Shown here piece by piece: positions 5,871 through 7,774 of a stretch of 7,774 nucleotides of DNA. This DNA comes from Gemmatimonadaceae bacterium (GTDB lineage: Bacteria > Gemmatimonadota > Gemmatimonadetes > Gemmatimonadales > Gemmatimonadaceae). The DNA lies in the NCBI GenBank assembly GCA_025451425.1, contig JANWKK010000265.1:1-7774 (forward strand), written 5' to 3'. Under the pieces are notes generated by a model. The model did not search any database. It was not told the origin of the DNA and saw only the letters and a list, made by a program, of their open reading frames with translations. Position numbers and translations under genes: made by a program. Position 1 is the stretch's first letter. Each line of letters opens with the position of its first letter.

Positions 5871-6490
5871 GGATTTGCCCAGAGCGTCGGTGTATCGACG
5901 AAGACGAGATCGATTCTGACCTCGATCTCGTTCTGCATGCGCAGGAGACCGAACATCTTCGTCAGACCGCCGATCTCGTAGTCAGCGAGTGAGAGCGGAA
6001 AGCGCGCGGCGATGTGAGTTTTGTCCGCGCTGCGATGCATCGTTGCAGGCAGGTCGACGTTGCGCGTCACGCCGTGAATGGAAAGCGCGCCGTGCAGTGT
6101 CATCATCGTCGAGTCTGGCCGCGCGACCGGCGAGGTGACGAAGGTTGCTCCACTCAGATCGAAGCGCATCATCGGATAGCGTCCTACTTCCATCGACCCG
6201 CGCAGATCGCTGTCGCGGTGATCGTTGCCGGTCAACAACGTGCGAACCGGCGCTTCGACCCACCCACGAGTTGCGGAGTAATCGCGGCCGCCCATGATCG
6301 CGCCCGTTACGCTCGTGGTGACTCCGACGAAGTCTCCGACTGTGGCGTGGCCGAGGAAGCTCAAGGTGCCGCTTTCGAGTACCGCGTCCTGAATCGGACG
6401 CTGGGCCGGCAGGGCTCGCGCGAGCGCGATCGTCGGCGTCCACGCCAGCAGATAGCGGAGGCTTCGCGTGACAGACACTCGTGTTCGCAT
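5867..6490 (-). CDS. YceI-family periplasmic lipid-binding-like protein
   Basis: A 207-residue exported protein. Residues 1-30 form a signal peptide with a basic start and a moderately hydrophobic core, and a likely cleavage site around LPAQ. The rest matches the YceI fold, a lipocalin-like barrel that in known members binds polyisoprenoid or other long hydrophobic molecules: SGTLSFLGHATVGDFVGVT near the start (41-59), NDHRDSDLRGSMEVGRYPMM at 89-108 corresponding to the family's H-x-SxDFFD..YP segment, LSIHGVTRNVDLPAT (136-150), and a C-terminal FPLSLADYEIGGLTKMFGL then EIEVRIDLVFV. The length is close to the usual 190-200. It starts 10 bp after the upstream lipoprotein stop with only a weak ribosome site (GAG), and its stop is shared as ATGA with the barrel gene, so all three are probably co-transcribed. 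The cytochrome b561 partner common beside other yceI genes is not seen. The ligand is unknown. Confidence 0.9.
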   Translation of the reverse strand: MRTRVSVTRSLRYLLAWTPTIALARALPAQRPIQDAVLESGTLSFLGHATVGDFVGVTTSVTGAIMGGRDYSATRGWVEAPVRTLLTGNDHRDSDLRGSMEVGRYPMMRFDLSGATFVTSPVARPDSTMMTLHGALSIHGVTRNVDLPATMHRSADKTHIAARFPLSLADYEIGGLTKMFGLLRMQNEIEVRIDLVFVDTPTLWANP

Positions 6491-6500
6491 TGTCGACTCG

Positions 6501-7774
6501 TTAGGGCGTGAATTCGCCGAAGATGATGCCTAGACGGACCGTTGCGCCTGCTGTGGGGACTGCGTTTTGGCCCAGGCCGAGCGTGCCACCGGTGCGTCCC
6601 ACACTCCAGAACACCTGCTCCCCAGCACGTAATGCCCACCGCGCATCGAAACCGGGCGCGCTCGAGAGGTCGGGCACGATCAGGTCATAGCCGGAGTTGC
6701 CGAGCGCGGCGTACGCCGCTGTCATCGAGACGGTTACGACGGGGCTCTGGCCCTGTTGATACGTGATGCCCGTTAGGCGGTCGTAGTCTGGCTGTATGTC
6801 GAACTTGGCGCGCAAGCGCAACGATGGCGTCGCCGCAATCGTGCTCAGCGCCGGCATCGTCGCGGGCGCGCCAAGTGTGAGTGTCTGATCGACCGGTGTC
6901 CGGAAGTACAGCTCGGCCGATCGAATGATGCTCGCTGTCGTTGGACTTGCCGTCGCGCTCAATACTTGGAGGTCACTGGGCTGAAGCCGCGACTCGGGTA
7001 TCGCGTAGAAGGTCCTCGACGGCGCGGTCTCGGAGCTCGTGAGAAATGAGATCTGGTTCTCGCTCAGCGTCGTGTGGACGCGCGTACGAGTCGTTGCCCC
7101 CTCAGGTCCAAGACCATTCACCGTGAGGTTCGCGACCACCGGTGGGAACGCCTCGGCGGAGTTGAAATCGATGACGGGCAGCTTCGTGCTGTCCGGCAGC
7201 GGCGGCGTGTGACGGAGTATGACGCGTGTGAGCACGTTCGTTCCGTTCAGCCGCGAGATGCGCGTCGCAAGGATGTCTTGCGGGCCGGCGATCAACGATG
7301 GGAGCGCGAAGTCGGTGTTTCCCTCTCCGAGTGCCACGAGATCGCGCGTACCGAAGCCGGCGTTGATTTGCGCGACTTCGTTCGTGTCGATTCCCGCAAC
7401 GGTGCCGAGCAGCGTCTGCGACACTGGCAGAGCGCAGTGGGCGGCCGTCGTATCGCCGACGATCGCGAGCTCCGACGGCAGGCCATATTGGACATCGAGT
7501 GTCGTGAGGCCGTTCGGGAAGAGTCGCACCGTCGCGATCGCGCCGCGATCCGTCGTGAATGAGTGACCGAACGTCACTTTCTGTCCCGCGATTACGGGCA
7601 GCGCTTGCGTCCATGCGGCGTTGCCGTCCTGGAACGCAACCCAACTCGGCTCGAGACCGGCGCAGAATGGCACCTCGACCGCCGTCGATGGACCGATGAT
7701 CGGTTTTGGCGCGTCGATCTTGTCACTGCTGCAGCCAGTGAGGATTGACAGCGCGAGTATGAGTTCGGCGATCG
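6501..7774 (-). CDS. Large lipoprotein of unknown function, 5' end outside window
   Basis: The minus-strand frame is open from the right edge to TAA at 6503-6501, giving 423 visible residues. An internal GTG at 7673 could be mistaken for the start, but the upstream reading is clearly a lipoprotein signal peptide: a hydrophobic run AELILALSILTGC with lipobox LTGC (lipidated Cys codon 7733-7731), then SSDKIDAPKP. The true start is therefore only a few residues beyond the window, and the mature protein is 410 residues. I do not recognise a named family. The segment just after the linker (FCAGLEPSWVAFQDGNAAWT) resembles a Cys/Trp/Gln-Gly-Trp motif I associate with other Gemmatimonadota lipoproteins, followed by beta-rich sequence with few charges. 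Two cysteines (visible residues 37 and 113) may pair. The C-terminal part (SLRLRAKFDIQPDYDRLTG and on to VRLGIIFGEF) is beta-strand-like. It heads the operon with YceI and the barrel-like protein, suggesting a shared envelope role. Confidence 0.85.
   Translation of the reverse strand, partial: IAELILALSILTGCSSDKIDAPKPIIGPSTAVEVPFCAGLEPSWVAFQDGNAAWTQALPVIAGQKVTFGHSFTTDRGAIATVRLFPNGLTTLDVQYGLPSELAIVGDTTAAHCALPVSQTLLGTVAGIDTNEVAQINAGFGTRDLVALGEGNTDFALPSLIAGPQDILATRISRLNGTNVLTRVILRHTPPLPDSTKLPVIDFNSAEAFPPVVANLTVNGLGPEGATTRTRVHTTLSENQISFLTSSETAPSRTFYAIPESRLQPSDLQVLSATASPTTASIIRSAELYFRTPVDQTLTLGAPATMPALSTIAATPSLRLRAKFDIQPDYDRLTGITYQQGQSPVVTVSMTAAYAALGNSGYDLIVPDLSSAPGFDARWALRAGEQVFWSVGRTGGTLGLGQNAVPTAGATVRLGIIFGEFTP

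Overview
The window looks like chromosomal DNA from a GC-rich Gram-negative bacterium, most probably a soil or freshwater member of Gemmatimonadota. This rests on a TonB-dependent receptor with an N-terminal carboxypeptidase-regulatory-like domain, several signal-peptide and lipoprotein genes, strong GGAGG-type ribosome sites, a left-edge protein tail resembling an ECF sigma factor of the ARAWL-ending kind, and heptamer TAGGTGN repeats of a sort I associate with intergenic DNA in that phylum. The assignment is inference. No rRNA, tRNA, CRISPR array, transposase or phage gene was seen.

Layout from left to right. Positions 1-66 (+) are the last codons of a gene that starts outside the window, probably an ECF sigma factor. 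A hairpin built from 7-bp repeats (52-137) fills the gap between it and the convergent TonB-dependent receptor (3027-139, minus), and touches or nearly touches both stop codons. The receptor is a 962-residue protein of the Xanthomonas/Caulobacter-type (TIGR01782-like) group. Upstream of it is about 516 bp without a gene (3028-3543), holding a candidate promoter, a 13-bp-stem hairpin, a 14-bp palindrome and a small hairpin just after the next gene. Then comes a small blue-copper lipoprotein (3900-3544, minus), divergent across about 180 bp from an AraC-family regulator (4083-5015, plus). The divergent gap carries repeated GAAC-core motifs that could be the regulator's operator.

The right third is a compact minus-strand operon of three exported proteins: an unrecognised lipoprotein running off the right edge (>7774-6501), a YceI-family protein (6490-5867) 10 bp downstream, and a predicted outer-membrane barrel-like protein (5870-5007) joined to YceI by an ATGA overlap. 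This operon ends inside the 3' end of the araC-type gene (9-bp overlap, convergent).

Functionally, every complete gene except the regulator encodes a cell-envelope protein: outer-membrane uptake, copper electron transfer, hydrophobic ligand binding, a surface or periplasmic lipoprotein and a small barrel. The AraC-type protein is the only local regulator and is placed to control the cupredoxin. No substrate for the receptor and no function for the lipoprotein or the barrel-like protein can be read from the sequence. The two most notable items are the heptamer-repeat hairpin and the lipoprotein-YceI-barrel operon, which may be an undescribed envelope module.
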